In this document: in pieces, positions 1 to 14,171 of the stretch
Layout of the letters: every line of letters starts with the position of its first letter
Position numbering within the stretch: position 1 is the first letter of the stretch
DNA from: Lethocerus indicus
Lineage: Eukaryota; Arthropoda; Insecta; Hemiptera; Belostomatidae
Direction of reading: 5' to 3'
NCBI GenBank assembly: GCA_019843655.1
Contig: JACDQD010000001.1
Coordinates: 47,550,443 to 47,614,442 of the forward strand
DNA: 64,000 nucleotides
The notes under the pieces: model-generated
Database searches by the model: none
What the model was told of the DNA's origin: nothing
What the model saw: the letters and a program-made list of their open reading frames with translations, nothing else
Made by a program: the position numbers and the translations under genes

Positions 1-431
1 AAAAATTAGTATTATTAAATGTTGAATAAATTATTTTACAAAGCATTCTGAAGTACTAGAAGTAATCTCTGATCTGTTATTTTATCGGCTGCTTCATTTA
101 TTCTTTCCTCTATGTATAATATAACCATGATATTACCTTCTCGTTCATGTCAATTTAGGTAGCTCATTTAAAATGGATTCATTTTAAAATTAATTGGAAA
201 ATCTGTAGTTCGTTTAAAAATAAATTGTTTATGGTATTTCTAAAAGCCTCTTTCAATAGTTTGTAATAATCAGCAAATGTCGCATCAGAGCTCTCTTTAA
301 AGTACGAAATATACATTACGCGTTTTCACAATGAATACGGTAGGTATTTCCCATAAGTATTTCCTGGAACATTGACAAAGATATGTTTTATGATATTACG
401 TAATACTTTTGTAACTAATATGCTTTTTAAG

Positions 432-3400
432 GAATCTCTCGCCACTGAATTGAGGGCAATACTGCAAATGATTCTCATGTATGAGAATAAATATCTACAA
501 TCTGAAGCTTTGGAGCTGATCCCAGTTGACAAGTTTCATGTAAACGTTAATTCTAAACTTGTAGTACTCCAGAAAGAGAAAAAGTTTTCACCATTATTGT
601 ATTCTGTTTATTGGGAAAATCTATTCATTAAACAGTTATTATCATGGTTCAAAGGGGAATTTTTCAAATGGTTTCGGCATCCCGAGTGTTCAACATGTAA
701 AAAGAAAACCACATTTTCCAGCTTAAGCTATACTGGTTCCAATAGTTCAGTTGCATCTGTTGAGGTAAATGATTTTTTATAAGTATTGAACATTGAAATA
801 TTTATTTATTTTGGAGAATGTTTTATTTATTGAATTTGAATTATTTTTAAATATGATAGTTAATAAATCTTGTTGTTTCAATTTTCAAATAATGAATAGA
901 ACTTTAATTAATACAGTAATTCAGTAATTAAAAAAAGTTTATTTTATATATTTTTAACTTATTTGTTTGTGTGGGTTGGGTTATACTCTTGACTTTTGTC
1001 TCCACTATCCTATTTGGTCATAAGCTAAATTTGTTTCAGCTATTCATCATATTATATTTCTAAAAAGAGCACGAGCCATTCCGATTTGAAAGTCCTGTTT
1101 GGCCATGAATTGGCGGTTCCCCAAAATAAATCTTCCTGTTCAAAACTACCCCATCACTATTATTCGATAGCACTCCTCGCCTTGACTTCCCGAAAATCCC
1201 GAGTGCCGAGTTTCTTCTTCAGAAGAAACGGCCATGTAGTTTCTTCACTATTGAGTAAGACCTGGAGCAGGAGTACCATCAATGGGTGGATTCTCTGTCA
1301 AAAGTACATTTGTGTTATCTAATCACATTGTCACTAAATATGATTTTAAAAATTGTAGTTGTGACTTAAAATAAAAACAAAAGAAGCTTTTTATCATTGT
1401 CAGAAGCATTCTGGCAGTAATACGGCTACCGATGAAGCATCTGTCTGCATTTTTACCTAGTTATAGTGCTGATAGAATGCTTCATCAGAATGTATGAGCG
1501 TATATACATTATATCATTGGTGGAATGCTACTGATGATGGTTAAAAGCTTAAATTTAAAAGTGTAAAACCGAACAGGTGAGTGGAGATCGCTAGCGTGAT
1601 GAAATATTTGTTCATATTGTGAATTTTAAGTTGCTTAATTTTGTGATTTTTTTGACTATTTCCTATTCATTATTAATTAATTCTACGTTATTTCATGCAG
1701 TTTTATAAGTGCCCAGGTTGTCAAAAAGTGTTTACATTTCCAAGATACATAGATGCGTATGAGCTTTTGTCAACTCGAATCGGCCGGTGTTCTGAGTGGG
1801 CACAAGTATTTTGTTTAATGTGCCGAGCTCTTGGCTGGAGAACCAGATATGTGCTAGACTTAAATGACCATGTTTGGACCGAGGTAATTGAAAATATTTT
1901 CCTTTTTTATTTTACCCGAGAGGCAAATTTACATTGGTCTTAGTAATATTTTATAAATAAATAATAATAATATATAGGAACATTTTCATGGCCCCTGTGT
2001 AGCACAGTTTAGGAATCACTGCTTTAAGGTATTTGTGTGGGTCGGAGGTTCTACATCAGTTGGATGATTTTCAAGTTTCCTGTCTATTGAGTCCAAATGT
2101 TGACAATGTCGAGTCAGTCAGTAATACAGAGAGGTAATTGACCGTGCTGCTATCGATGACATTGTCTGTTGGTGGTCATCAGGGTTAGGATACTTTTTGT
2201 AATAGTTTCTGCCACAAAATTAAACTGAATTTCAAATTTCAGATTTATTCCGAATTGGAAAAACGATGGATTCATTGTGATCCAGCAGAAGGTGTATTCG
2301 ATGAGCCTCTGATGTACGAAATGAAGTGGGGCAGGGAAATGACAGCTATTGTTGGAATTGGCTCTGATGATATTCAAGATGTAACATGGCGTTACGCTTC
2401 TGATCATACTGCTGTTAGATCCAGACGCTCTGAAGAACTCAACAGTGCATTGTTGTCCAATATTCTTCAGTTAAGACATAGATTGTAATTATACTATTTA
2501 CTAATCATGTTTTACCATTAATTAATACAAATTTTGAATATTGATCTTATTTAAAATATTATCAGTGAGTACATTTAATTGTCAAATGCTTTCTTAATGA
2601 TAAAGTTATATATTTTATTTACTATATTTTATCAACATTGATTGTATTCTCGATCCTCAAAATGAACAAATTCCATTGTAGGAAAAAAGTGCCCAGTACA
2701 GAACAACATCAGTAAGTTAAGAGTAAATCCTTTATTCTGAATTGTGATTTAGGTCTATAATTTAATGGAAATGAATTACTAAGACTGATAGACAGCGCAA
2801 TAAAAAAAATAAAGTGCTCCATATACAGTTTCATTTGTACTAAATCTTATATTTACTTGCAGACAGTGTGATCTACCAGCAACCCGAAAAAAATATCTCG
2901 CTCGATCATTGATAAAAGAACTTGTGGAGCTGATGGTTGAACCACTACCTGATCGGAGTGGAGCAGTTAAGGTTTTACAAATTTGTCTGTACTTGAATAG
3001 TGGTGGTGGCTTGGTAAACAATCCATAAAAATCTATCTTTCATATGCAGTATGTATGGGGCTACTGTAGATTTGATATTTATTATTAACCCACAAATAAT
3101 GTGCTTTTCTAAGCTTACAGTACTGATATTATGCGGGGCCAGAAATTTGTATAATTGTGTAACACTTTGTATGTGAGCCAATATGTACAAAATATGCATT
3201 TGTATACAGAATTGTTACTGAATAAAATTAATTCTGTTCTTTCTTTATTTGTTAGGCTTCCAAGGTAGAACTGGATTTACAAGATCAATGCCAACTTGTT
3301 TCATCGTCGGCTGCCTCTTATACATGGACACCGGTAGAATCTGAGGTATAAAGACAAATCGAATGTTTTTGTTTTATAAAATTGGCCTTTCTGATGCAAT

Positions 3401-5519
3401 TGAGATCTTTATTTACATTTTTAAGAGAATATAATTTTTAGGTTAATGTGTAATGTTTGAATGAATTTATGAAAATGTGTAATATCTTGTCGTCATTATG
3501 CCAGCAACCTGAGATTTGTCCACAAATTGCAGTATATAATGCAATGAAGTACGATTAATGCGAAAATGTGTAAGATGAAATGTTGGCTAACACGAAATAA
3601 TAAAACGGTCCTGACAACATACTATGTGCTTTCATACATTATCTTTCTCTTAACACGAAAGAAAAATCGCTTAACACAAAAAGATTTCGCTTCTCGGAAT
3701 GAACGAAATTCGGAAAACACCAGCCTGTTCCTGTTCCCTTAAAATCCGAAATGTGCAACATCATGAAAAGTATGTGCAGTTTGACAATATTGAACAATTT
3801 GCAAAAAAAATATCAGATTATTTTCCAAAAAATCAATAAATGTTTTGGTTTTTTTTAAATTGAAAATTATGTATTAAATTTCATTAAGTTCTTGTTAATA
3901 TTTTTGTTTTATTGATTTTTATTAACTTCATGCATACATACATATCTATGTGTATAAAATGTACTCTAACAAATGTAAGTTTTTGGAGTATATGTACTTT
4001 TTTTATATCTTTTAACACAAAAAAATATTTCAGTCCCCTCAATTTTGTTTTAAACAATTTTCACTGTATATTGAATTTAATAACTTCTGTATTTTTGTTC
4101 TTTATTTCAGATCACAGAAAAAGAAATGAATATTCTGTATTGTTGTTCTCATAATTATTATACACGAAACATTGAAGAAAAAGGAATATTCAAGGTGGGA
4201 TGGGAGAGTTGTATTTACGAGTGTAAAAATGTTGTAAGGAAAATGGATGACTGGGAAATGGTTTTTATTACTCGTAAAGGTGATAGTTATCAATAACAGA
4301 TTACATTGAGTATTTAATAACCTAATTATTATTCTTGTTGTGTTTACTAAGAAAAAAGATTTAACTCAAAATATTAAGCTTATTCATAAAGGAGTGAAGG
4401 TTTCTGGTAACAGAAATGGTCTCATGGTCTTTTGTTTTCTTATTAAAGGAAGTTAACCTTTGCTTGGATTGTAGTCATCCCAATTGAAGTTGTTTGATAT
4501 TTCTATTGATTCACTAATGATACCATTGTTATATTGGTTCTTTTTACTGGATTTTGTGTTTTGAAAATGTATTACGTGTCCCGTTTCCAATTCGTGTTCT
4601 GCAATCCTGTTACAGCAAACACAAAAACAACTCTATTGGTAATATGGACTACAATGTAAAATATATAGTAACATATTGCACCTAATCATGAAATAATATT
4701 GAATACGAAGTCATTATATTATTAATAGTTTAAATGAGTTATTTTTTTATCATACATTAGTAAATGTGACACTTACTATTAGCTTTCACTTTGTCTTTTT
4801 TAGAGTTTTATGATTGAAGTAAAACTGATAGAGTTAATTAAATTGTAAAATTATTAGATTATAATTTAAAGAAATTTCTTTGTGTTTAATTTCTAACATC
4901 TAAAAGTAGGCTCCTTATTATGAAAAAAAATCATTTTAATTTTATGTGTAACTTACTATAATAATGTTACTACATGATCAACCTTGTTAATTCTTACAGA
5001 GGGATGTTCTGTGGGAAGAATAACATGGTGCATCTCAACTGAAGGCACTCAGCTGGCAGTGGATAAAATATATTTTTCATGTCAAATGCTTACTAAAACC
5101 ACAGGCTTGATAAAATGGGAAATTTCAAATGACGAAAAATGTATCTGTGTTTTTAATCGTAGGTTGTCCACACTGTATTAACTTAAACTTAAATTAAATT
5201 TATTATCAAATTTAAATCTTGAAACAAATATAAAAATAATAACATAATACACATAATAATAAAATAATCCCATACAAAAAAAATTATAAGTTGGTTTTCG
5301 CATTATCCATTTATAAAAAATGTTTAGTAAATAATTATCTTATTTTTTGTAGGGCATGTATATGAAACTTCACTGTTAAATGGATCGCGAACCGTGTTTA
5401 TCAGTGCAAATTTACTTGGAGGTGAAGAAGATGGATCGCAACATGCCCAACTTTGTCGACAAGTTCTGTTCGATGAAAAGTTACCCTTGCACATCAGAGT
5501 TACATTCATCAGCATTTAA
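432..5519 (+). CDS. NGLY1: Peptide:N-glycanase (NGLY1/Pngl), 3' part, eight exons
   Basis: Cytosolic deglycosylating enzyme that removes N-glycans from misfolded glycoproteins exported from the ER. Exons read 432-764, 1701-1883, 2243-2469, 2863-2971, 3256-3345, 4111-4279, 5000-5158 and 5353-5519; all phases join and give 478 residues to a TAA stop. The transglutaminase core is clear: LLSWFKGEFFKWF, two zinc-type pairs (CSTC, CPGC), then the catalytic Cys in GRCSEWAQ, His in NDHVWTEV and Asp in HCDPAEG, so the triad is intact. The tail exons (VGWESCIYECKN, TSLLNGSRTVFISANLLGG) match the C-terminal PAW mannose-binding domain. The N-terminal PUB domain of the family is missing, so upstream exons must lie before the window or be unrecognised; the first exon start is inferred from an AAG/GAA acceptor. 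The 2469 donor is chosen because it alone keeps the frame. Identity is sure; the 5' end is not. Confidence 0.93.
1057..1322. other. GC-richer island in NGLY1 intron, unassigned
   Basis: This part of the first intron is clearly less AT-rich than its surroundings and carries a 78-codon open frame on the + strand. No family is recognised and the exons on either side join in phase without it. It may be an old transposon or retrocopy fragment. Confidence 0.3.
1385..1560. repeat. Degenerate foldback repeat in NGLY1 intron
   Basis: The segment holds inverted copies of a GATGAAGCAT / ATGCTTCATC motif and ends with GCTACTGATGATGG, the hallmark of the foldback family seen at 26.2, 42.0, 57.5 and 60.5 kb. 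It looks like an old, decayed member. Confidence 0.4.
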
Positions 5520-7548
5520 TTAATTGTACTCATGACTTGTGCTGCAGCCGCACGAACTGTAGACATCCTTGTCCTGCTGGCCATGTCTTCGCTGTCCATT
5601 ACCTGAAGTTTGCTTTGTTCTTTTTCAGGTCATTGAGTCACCAGTTATGAAGCCATCCTATCTTGTTGGCAAATATTGTTGCTGTATTGCACTGTTGTTT
5701 GATCATTTTCACTCATTCTCTTCATGTTTCCTAATCATTCAAAACAACTTATTCTTGGTGAAAGATGGGTTTTTCCTCTCAATATTTCCTGCTATAGTTG
5801 TCAGCAATTTACACCAAGCAATTAGCAAAAATTTACACCAAGGAGTTATGCAACTCTGCAGTGGTTACCAGAGTTAGAAACTCATCTGATTGTGTAGAAT
5901 TAATTATAGAACTGGTTGAAGATAAAAATTTATATTTTGACTAGCTAATAGGCTAACTGTTTATTATTTATATATTGAGTAAATTATATTAACTGTTACA
6001 TTCAGATCTGTTTTCTCCTAAAAGTAATGCACAGAATAGTTTGCAGTTTCCGTGTCTCAGCAACCCTTCCTAATTACCTTACATATATTCATATTTTTTA
6101 TATGCCTGTATATATATATAGTGTGTGTGTGTGTGTGCGCGCGCGCGTGTGTGTGTGAGATTAGGAAGGAATCAATTGACTGGACTACTGATCAAAGGAA
6201 TTCTGTTGCTGATTTCACTCTTATGATATATCTTGAAAAATATCTGAAAAAGGAACTTTTTAGATGTTACAAACCACAGAAAATCGATGTAAGAAATTGT
6301 AAATTGACTGAATAATTTTACCACATAATACATGAAAAATGCTTATAATTTTATAATTCATATTGTATGTTCATATATTATATTCAAATAAATTATTGTT
6401 TTTACTTTACTGTTTTATGAATTATGATGACATCTCTCTGATTACTGATATAGATCATTTGCCTTCTTACACTGTACAAGAAATGACAACATAATACAGA
6501 TAATGACAAGACCATAGATATTGGCAGTTATGGTTTCCTGGCCAGAACATTTAAACAAAACAGCAAATAAACTATTTATTTTGTGATGCACTTTCATTAG
6601 ACATTGAAAGTACACCGAGTGAACTTCAAGCTGAAATGATGAACCCAAGGTACATCAACATTTAAGATTGATAATTCCAAAGAAATAGGTACATTAACCA
6701 TATAATTCTTGTGATTATGAAAGAATTGCTAATCTTAATGATTTTTTGTGAAACTGAATCAAGCCTTATCCATAGAATGTTACTAATAGTTTTAAGGTCT
6801 AAAGTATCTTAATAGGGCATTGAAGAAATTATGAGAGGTATGAACCAATGATATTCATCTCATTTATTGAGATGTTCTCTTTTTTGATAATGATTTGGTT
6901 ATTTTCTATTTTATCTCTGCAACTTTCTTTTTTGTATACAATAAATTGCATCTACCAAAAAATATTCCCATTAGTGGTCTGTTCTTTCATCACCCAAAAA
7001 AATGCCCAGGTCCCCGGCCTAGAACTATCGATTGAATGAATGTCATTTATTAAGAAAAAGACATTTTCTTGTGAAAAAATGTACAACAATATAATTAATT
7101 TTTTATTTTATTGTAATTTTTATGCAAGAAGTTTCACAACTCATTTCCGTCGTGGGTAATTGTAATAAACTATCTAAAACATTTACGCATATATGCGAAT
7201 AGCCGATTGTATACTACGCATAATAAATAAATATATACATATATAGTTAACTATAGTATAATATATTTAATTAATTTCTCAACTAAATTTAATCAGTTTC
7301 TTTTTCTTCGTATAATCTGAGAAGACCTTGAGTGTGTTGATCATTTTTGTTCATTCCGTAGCAAACATTTGATTGCTCACAATACGATTGTAGTGGCGGT
7401 GTGCTTGATTACTATTTGGAGAATTGTTGTGCTTGGAGGGAATTGTTCATTACAGGAATTCATTTTTGATTTAATCAGTAACCCGTCTATTCTTATAAAC
7501 AAAAGTCTGAAGGACAGAACAAACCGTGTGCTAAAATAAGAATCGAAA
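5520..7548. other. NGLY1 3' UTR and spacer
   Basis: AT-rich DNA without a supported gene. A polyadenylation signal AATAAA at 6387-6392 is a reasonable end for NGLY1. A (TG)n tract lies at 6120-6158. Open frames at 5569-5877 and 6052-6315 show no recognisable domain and may be transcribed UTR. The last 200 bases before 7549 are the likely promoter and 5' UTR of the next gene. Confidence 0.5.
6109..6158. repeat. (TA)n(TG)n(CG)n(TG)n microsatellite
   Basis: Alternating purine-pyrimidine tract with TA, TG and CG dinucleotides in the NGLY1 3' flank. Confidence 0.9.
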
Positions 7549-10500
7549 ATGGACAAGGCTAGTAAAGCTTTGAGGAGGTAAGTATTATTGTACCAAATTT
7601 TCTATATTTTAAAATTTTAATTCCCACGGATAATAGTAAAATAATATTTGATTTGTATGTTGACAATTGTTCAGCAATCAGAATTATACTGTCAACGGAT
7701 TTGGAATTTATTGATTGATTGAAGAGGCGTTAATGGTATTTGTTTATTCCAGGAGCAGTGTGAGAATCAGGGCTTTGAATACAGGGCATGGAGACCTCAA
7801 TATGATTATATCTGATTTAGGAGAAGTTCGATCCACTTCAAAGGCATTTCTTGCTTCTCAAAGTACTGCTTGGCAAGATATGGTGAAATGGGCTAGCAGA
7901 GAAAGAAACTCTGCTCTACAAGAAGTATTTCAACATTTTTATGAACTTAATGGACTATGGTCTGAAATTCAGCTTGAATTTATTGGTAAATTTATCTTAA
8001 AATGTATATTTATTGACTAATAGTTGCAGTGTCAGTGATTCATTTTCAATTCCACTTTGTAAAATTGTTGCCAACAATCAGAGTGACCAAATATATTTGA
8101 CCATTGTGAAGAAATGATTAGAAGTAATTTTATTAAACTCTGGTGTACCCAGCTTTGCTTGGGTGGTTTACTTTTAGAACTTGTAATGAAATTGAATCAC
8201 CCCTGACTGTCTTGATGGTTTTTAAAAAAATTCTCGTGTGTTTCAGTTTTTGACGTATAATTGAATTGGAGACAAATTCATTTATTTTCTTTAAATACTT
8301 TTGGTAATTGAGTTTATTACGAATCTTCATGGTCTCCTGTTAATGCTTATTTGTACATAACATTTTTGGTACAACCCTCATTAGCTAAAATAAGTAAACA
8401 ATTAGGGTTATTTACCCTTGAAGAAGCAACTTGTAGCTGACCATGTCCAAAAGATGTTGGTTCTAAATGTAGACTAGAAGCTTAAGGTCCCTGTGCTTTA
8501 TTGATTGACATAGCAAGCACCAGTCTTAATTCTAGTAAATGTATAATTTCTGAGAAAAAATAAGATATAATGTCACTGTTTAACTTTCAGGTAGTCTGAA
8601 AAAATTTAAACATCAATTTGAAGTTATTTTGGAAGGTGAACAGCATATAGCCAAATGCCAAAACCATTTATCTTCTTGTGAACAAAGAGAAATAAAGTTG
8701 AGAAAAGATTTGAAGAAAGCAATTTCTAAAGGGAGCGATGAAGGAAGGCAGTACGAAGAAAGACTTATATCTGTCAAAGCATTAGTTCAGGCTGCTCAAA
8801 CTGAAGGTAATTTCATAAAGCAACAATTAATGTTTTTAGGGAAAATATTTATTACGCCTTGAAATTTAAGAGTTATTTACCTTTCTACAGTCCTTTCTTA
8901 TATTTTCTGTAAACAAAATATTACATTGATACTATGAAAATGGGTGATTCATTTCTTGTTTAAGGTATAATGTATTATAATGTAATGCAATAATTAAATA
9001 TTAATAGTTTTAATTATGTATATTATTAGTAATTGTTTCCTGTGATGAGTTATAGTTGTATGATGTTAGTAACATTTAAAAAATATTAATGATAAATAAT
9101 AATTTTATTATTAGTGAATGATAAAATAAATAACCAGGAAGCTGTGAAGTTTATTATGGCGAAGGAAAGTTTGATTGACTTATCTGAAAGTTACCTGGAA
9201 TTGGCTGAGAAAGCTGTCTTCATATTTGATGCATGCAGGGAAATTGCTAAAGGACTACCGGATATTGTTGATAAGGGAATTCAAGAAGTGACATATACAG
9301 GTAAGACATTATCTTACATTCATTTTGTTGTTGTAAATTGTTCTTAGTTTAATTAATACACTAAGAAAATCACTTTGGAATGTTAAATGAGTGAAGGTTT
9401 CGTGTTTGTGTTTTTTTTCCAGTATACAGTCTCAACTTTGTGCTTTGGGAGGCCATTTTCCAAAGTTAATTAAAAAATTAAACAAATCTCATAACAGTTG
9501 TCTTTTTCTTCTGGACACAAATAATAATTAAATAAATTAGAATGTTATATATAAACTTCAAATTATTATTAACATCACTTCATTTATCGTGATGAATTTA
9601 TCTCTAGTCACCTATTATGGTTTCTGGTATTAGGGCATTAAAACTCTAATCATACATTCGAGTTTTGTCATTACTTCTCCAATGAAAAAATGTTTAATGT
9701 TTTAAAATGGAGTTTCATTGCTAATGCAGAACAGAATACAGTTTTTTAATAGTATTATGGCCTTATAAAGCTGTAATAAAAAGACTTTTACATTTAAACA
9801 ATTTGATTTTTCATTTGTTTTAATAAAGTTCATTATTAATTGGATTTAAGGGTCTGAAGCGGCAAAGCTGAGCGTTTTGAGGGCAAAAGAAGAAGTGCAT
9901 TGCTATAAGCCTCCCAGACAGAGACAAGGAGCACCACCTGTTGCAATGCCACCACCGTACTCGTGCAATGCCTTAACCCATACATACGTACCTTATTTCC
10001 CGAATGTCGCCAGTGGTACTGATCACCGATATTATGACGTCCCAGATGAAACTCAGGCTGACAATCAGTGCGAGCCCCAAAGCAACCCACAGTACGAAAA
10101 TCAGTACCAGTGCAGACCTCAATATGACCCCCAGTACGACCCTCAATGCTGCGCCACCCAGTACGATCCTCAGGGCCCACCCCGACCTCAGTATGACCCT
10201 CAGTGCCCGCCTCAACCCCAGTATGACCCTCAGTGCCCGCCTCAACACCAGTATGAACCTCAGTGCCCACCTCAACACCAGTATGACCCTCAGTGCCCAC
10301 CTCAACCTCAATACGACTCTCAATGCGAACCAATAAACATTAACAATGGGAACTCAGTTGTGTTGGATCCGAAGTATGTTGAGTTTGTTGCAGTTTTTTT
10401 ACTCTATATCCTTTCACTTTCTGTATAATTGTTCTACAAACAAATGAACAAAGGTTTACCCGACCGTACTTGAAATGTCCACCGACGGGCTTCAAGTAGA

Positions 10501-11350
10501 TCGCAAAATGTTGTAAGAAGAAACACGGATGGCAGGGGTTTCAATGGTAACCGGTAAGAGTTCCGAAATGTCTGAAGCAGATAACATCTGAAAAGGCAGA
10601 AGGAAAGGGCAAAAACCCTTCTGATGGAGCCTGCTTGGGGGTTTCCAAACACAGGGTCAAACCCTGCCAACTGAGGTTCTTCCCACAACATTACACAATC
10701 CTACTAGAAGCCTGTTAGTGACTATTCTGCTAACAAATTCTTCTATCTGTATTCTCATTCAATATTCATTAAATTTAATTCTGTAGTCAATCTCCATTTT
10801 ATGAAATGGAAAAGTTTGGTGGTTTTTATAGGCCTGAGTGTATGTTTAGGGTAGGCTATAAGAGAGAGCATACAGCAATGACTATTCATTTTAATATTTT
10901 GTTTTTAGTATTTAATTAATAATTTAACTGATATAAATTTACAAAAATATACAATGATATATATTTGCATTGTTAAAGAAAATAAAAAATGTTTTGTTTT
11001 TTTTAACAGTATTTGTTTTTTGTAGGGTGCAATGGAAAATCTATTTTTACTAAATGTGTGTTAATGATGTTGGAATGGAAACTACTAGAAATGAACACTG
11101 TCTCGCAATAGTTGCATATTCCATTCATTAAAATTATGAGTTTCACCCATACAAATATTTTTCACTGTTCAACATTTTTTTATGTAACTCAATAATTTAA
11201 TTTTACAGCTCTTCTGTTTTACCGAGTACAGTTCAACTACCTCCATTAACAAATCAAGTCCCTATTCCTCCTCATACTTGTTGCAATGCGGATGCTACAG
11301 TTGGACGGAAAGTATCAGACAAGAAAAAGGAGAAACTCGGCCGCATTTAG
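7549..11350 (+). CDS. BAR-like helical protein with YDPQCPPQ repeat tail
   Basis: Complete six-exon model: 7549-7577, 7753-7985, 8591-8806, 9115-9300, 9851-10373, 11209-11350. All junctions are GT-AG and in phase, giving 442 residues that start MDKASKALRR and end KKEKLGRI. Residues 1 to about 235 are almost all charged amphipathic helix, of a length and pattern like a BAR or eisosome-type membrane-bending domain (for example NSALQEVFQHFYELNGLW and CQNHLSSCEQREIKLRKDL). The fifth exon switches abruptly to low complexity rich in Pro, Gln, Tyr and Cys, with about five tandem units of the form QYDPQCPPQP. The last exon is proline-rich and ends in a lysine-rich stretch. No signal peptide or membrane segment is seen. 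I do not recognise the family. The BAR assignment is inference from helix pattern only; the gene model itself is well supported. Confidence 0.8.
10090..10330 (+). repeat. Coding tandem repeat, unit about 30 bp
   Basis: Imperfect tandem copies of a CAGTATGACCCTCAGTGCCC-type unit encode QYDPQCPPQP, with variants QYEPQ and QYDSQ. The high repeat identity in the last four units suggests recent expansion, and copy number may vary between individuals. Confidence 0.88.
10434..10690. repeat. Dispersed repeat fragment in intron
   Basis: Segment of higher GC inside the last intron of the BAR-like gene. It contains gtttccaaacacag, also found at about 27.62 kb, and a GTAAGAGTT...GAAGC(A/G)GATAAC block resembling one at about 34.44 kb. 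It is probably a decayed interspersed element. Confidence 0.45.
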
Positions 11351-14170
11351 AAGTGACAGTTTTAAACTGTTAAATACATTGGGATGTCAAGATTTAATAC
11401 AAACTACCATCATATTGGGTGAGCTCATTTATTGGTCTTCGCTCTCTTCTTAAGTCTTAATAAGAGTAACTATTTTAAAAGTAATTATTTTTCAATTTTG
11501 TACTAGAATCATTGTAGTTACTGTTAATTATCTTTTGATTGAAATTTTATGAAACAAAAACTCTGTTTCATATCTTACTGTCTTAACTGAATCAAGCTCA
11601 CTTGAAACAACCTTGAAGTAACGATCTGTGAAATAATGATCTTATAGATTTTCCAGCACAATTATTTATGGGAAAGTTATATTAAAATGTTAATAATGTA
11701 TGTTATTAATTACATTGATTTAATTACATAGTTTTAAGTTGTATAGAACATTCTTATGCCACATAATGAATGCATTTCTATTGGCAATGACAGTTTATTG
11801 AACCAGGGCATACTGGTTGCATTTTGCTCTATTGGCAACGAAACAGTTTAAAAAGATTTATCTCCTTCCATATGACTCTTTTTTTACTAAGATATAACTT
11901 TTAATAAGTGTGCATTTAAACATTACATATGCAACAATTTTATGCAAAACAAACTTCTAAGTTAATAACAATTTATTTTTTCATTATTTGCATTTTAATC
12001 AAAAGAAACTGGTAATCAAAGAAATTGGTATTTTAAAAATAAGACTTTGTTACTTGTATGTTTTTAATGTGAATATAAATGATCAATTATGTATGTTTTA
12101 GATTAAAAATTTTATTTTTATAAATTACATTGTTTTTGTAACTTTTTATATTTTGAAACTGTTTTAAGTATTCTAGTGATTATACTTAGCTACAATTTGT
12201 AATTCAAGTAAAGTAAAAATGTAAAATATGGACAGTCAACTTGGATTTGTGCGCCAGGTTGACATATTAATGCTGTACCACTAAGTTATACTGGACCCAT
12301 TCACTGGTGACTTAAAAATCCTTCAAATACTCCTTTTTAATTACTTCTTTTAATAGTTCCTAGCATATGGGTTTTTGAAACAGGAGTTACTCACCTAGTG
12401 TAATTGCCATAATGGAATAAAGAAAAATAAGAATTATACCTGCAGTATAGTGCTTTAGAACTGCAGCAGTTATTTCCTTAATCCCTTGACTTACAATGAT
12501 GTCTGGGAAACATCATTTATTTCATGTGCCATTATATACATACATATATATAGTCTACATATTGCACAAATCTGTTCAGTTGTACATCAAGGGCCTATAA
12601 TCCTTGTCTGGTATAGCTTAGTGCTTCTAGCATTAATGTTTATATATGTATATATATATTGTGTGCTTTAAGTTACTATTGAGATTATTATGTTCATGTT
12701 AAGTTTTTATATTCTTATAATCATTTAAAAGAAATGAGTATGGTGTTATACTAAACAATGTGTATGTTTTATATGTCATTAGACCTGAAATAACCATGTG
12801 TACTGTATTTTTATGTCGTAGCTTTTTGTGTATATATATATATTTTAGTACCTTCATACAAAAGGAAACAGCAATCTCTTCAACAGCTCAGAAATAAACT
12901 CTTTTCCCAACTTAAGATGGGTTCATTACAAGCAATATGCTCAAAGAAACCTTTATATTATTACAATTTAATTGTTGTTAGTTACAGTTTTTACATTTTT
13001 AAGTACTGATGACTATCATATTCTATTTATTAATCATGCGTCAATTTGCTGTGCCCCTATTTGTGGCTCCCAAATGTTTGTCATTTATTGATTTTAAGAA
13101 GCCTATTTTCTACTAACTAAAGATTGCTGACCATTGGTTAGATGAGTGTGTTGTTTAATGTTTTATTCTATAATACCAACATTATTTAACAAAGTATGTT
13201 TATTGAATGTTGTAGACTCAGTTTTCAAATTTAGATGTTGTGACCAATACAAGTAGTTGCATGAGGTATTGTCAGAAATGATAATCCTTCAAACAATTTA
13301 GTCAGAATATGTTTAGATTATACCAAAAATGTTAGAAACTAAGACATGTTTAGATAACAGTAAAAATCAAATATTAAAATCTGTATGTGTAGAATATAAC
13401 ACAACTCTCTATGTTATCCATAAATAGTTTTCAATAACTGCATTTAGTTCACTTAAATAAATGAAGGCATAAACTTGTTTTTATTTTAAATTATAATGTG
13501 AAGTGCAGATAACAAGTCCCAATTCCAGTTTATAAGTATTCTCTCTCTTCATGTCTTTAAAAAATGAAAAAGGTGGATTTTATAACCTGATAGCAGCTTA
13601 TAATTTCATAATTAACACTTGTATTTTAATAATTAATTTTTTCAATGTTCATTTAAGAAATAAAAATATAAGACTTCCTTTATATATCAAAGAAAAAGAC
13701 CATTTATAATGTGGGATTGTGTGAACTGATGGCAGCTTATAACTTATTAATTTACGCTTTTATTATAATCAGTATATTTTTGTACTAGGGTGTGTAAAAG
13801 GCAGGTGTTTCTTGTATTCCAAGTGATTTATTTAAAACATTAGCCAAAGCTGTCAATTTGTAACATTTTCGTACTTGTATGAGGTATAATATAAACAAAA
13901 TTAACTATAATGAAAATGGAATACAAAAAAGACTGTATCTAGAATGTCTGATCAAACCAGTATTCAAAATATGTGATATTTATTACCATATAATAGAAGT
14001 TTATTTTCTATAATATATATATATATATAAAAAAATTAATGCTCATTTTTATTTTATTTTAAATTCAATTCAAAACAAGAAATGATACAACTTTAATCAA
14101 GTGAAATGATAAAGTAGTTGTCTTCACAATTTAATCAATAATGTTGAATGTTATAACAGATCTGTATTAG
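11351..14170. other. 3' UTR of BAR-like gene and AT-rich spacer
   Basis: No gene is supported. The sequence is very AT-rich with few CpG. A possible polyadenylation signal AATAAA lies at 12893-12898. Short frames such as 12486-12671 are low complexity with no family match. Confidence 0.5.
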
Positions 14171-14171
14171 T

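Noticed and set aside
9836..10333. 165-codon open frame on the - strand rich in GTEGHTGVEV-type repeats
   Set aside because: Mirror of the coding tandem repeat in the BAR-like gene, whose + strand exon joins its neighbours in phase.
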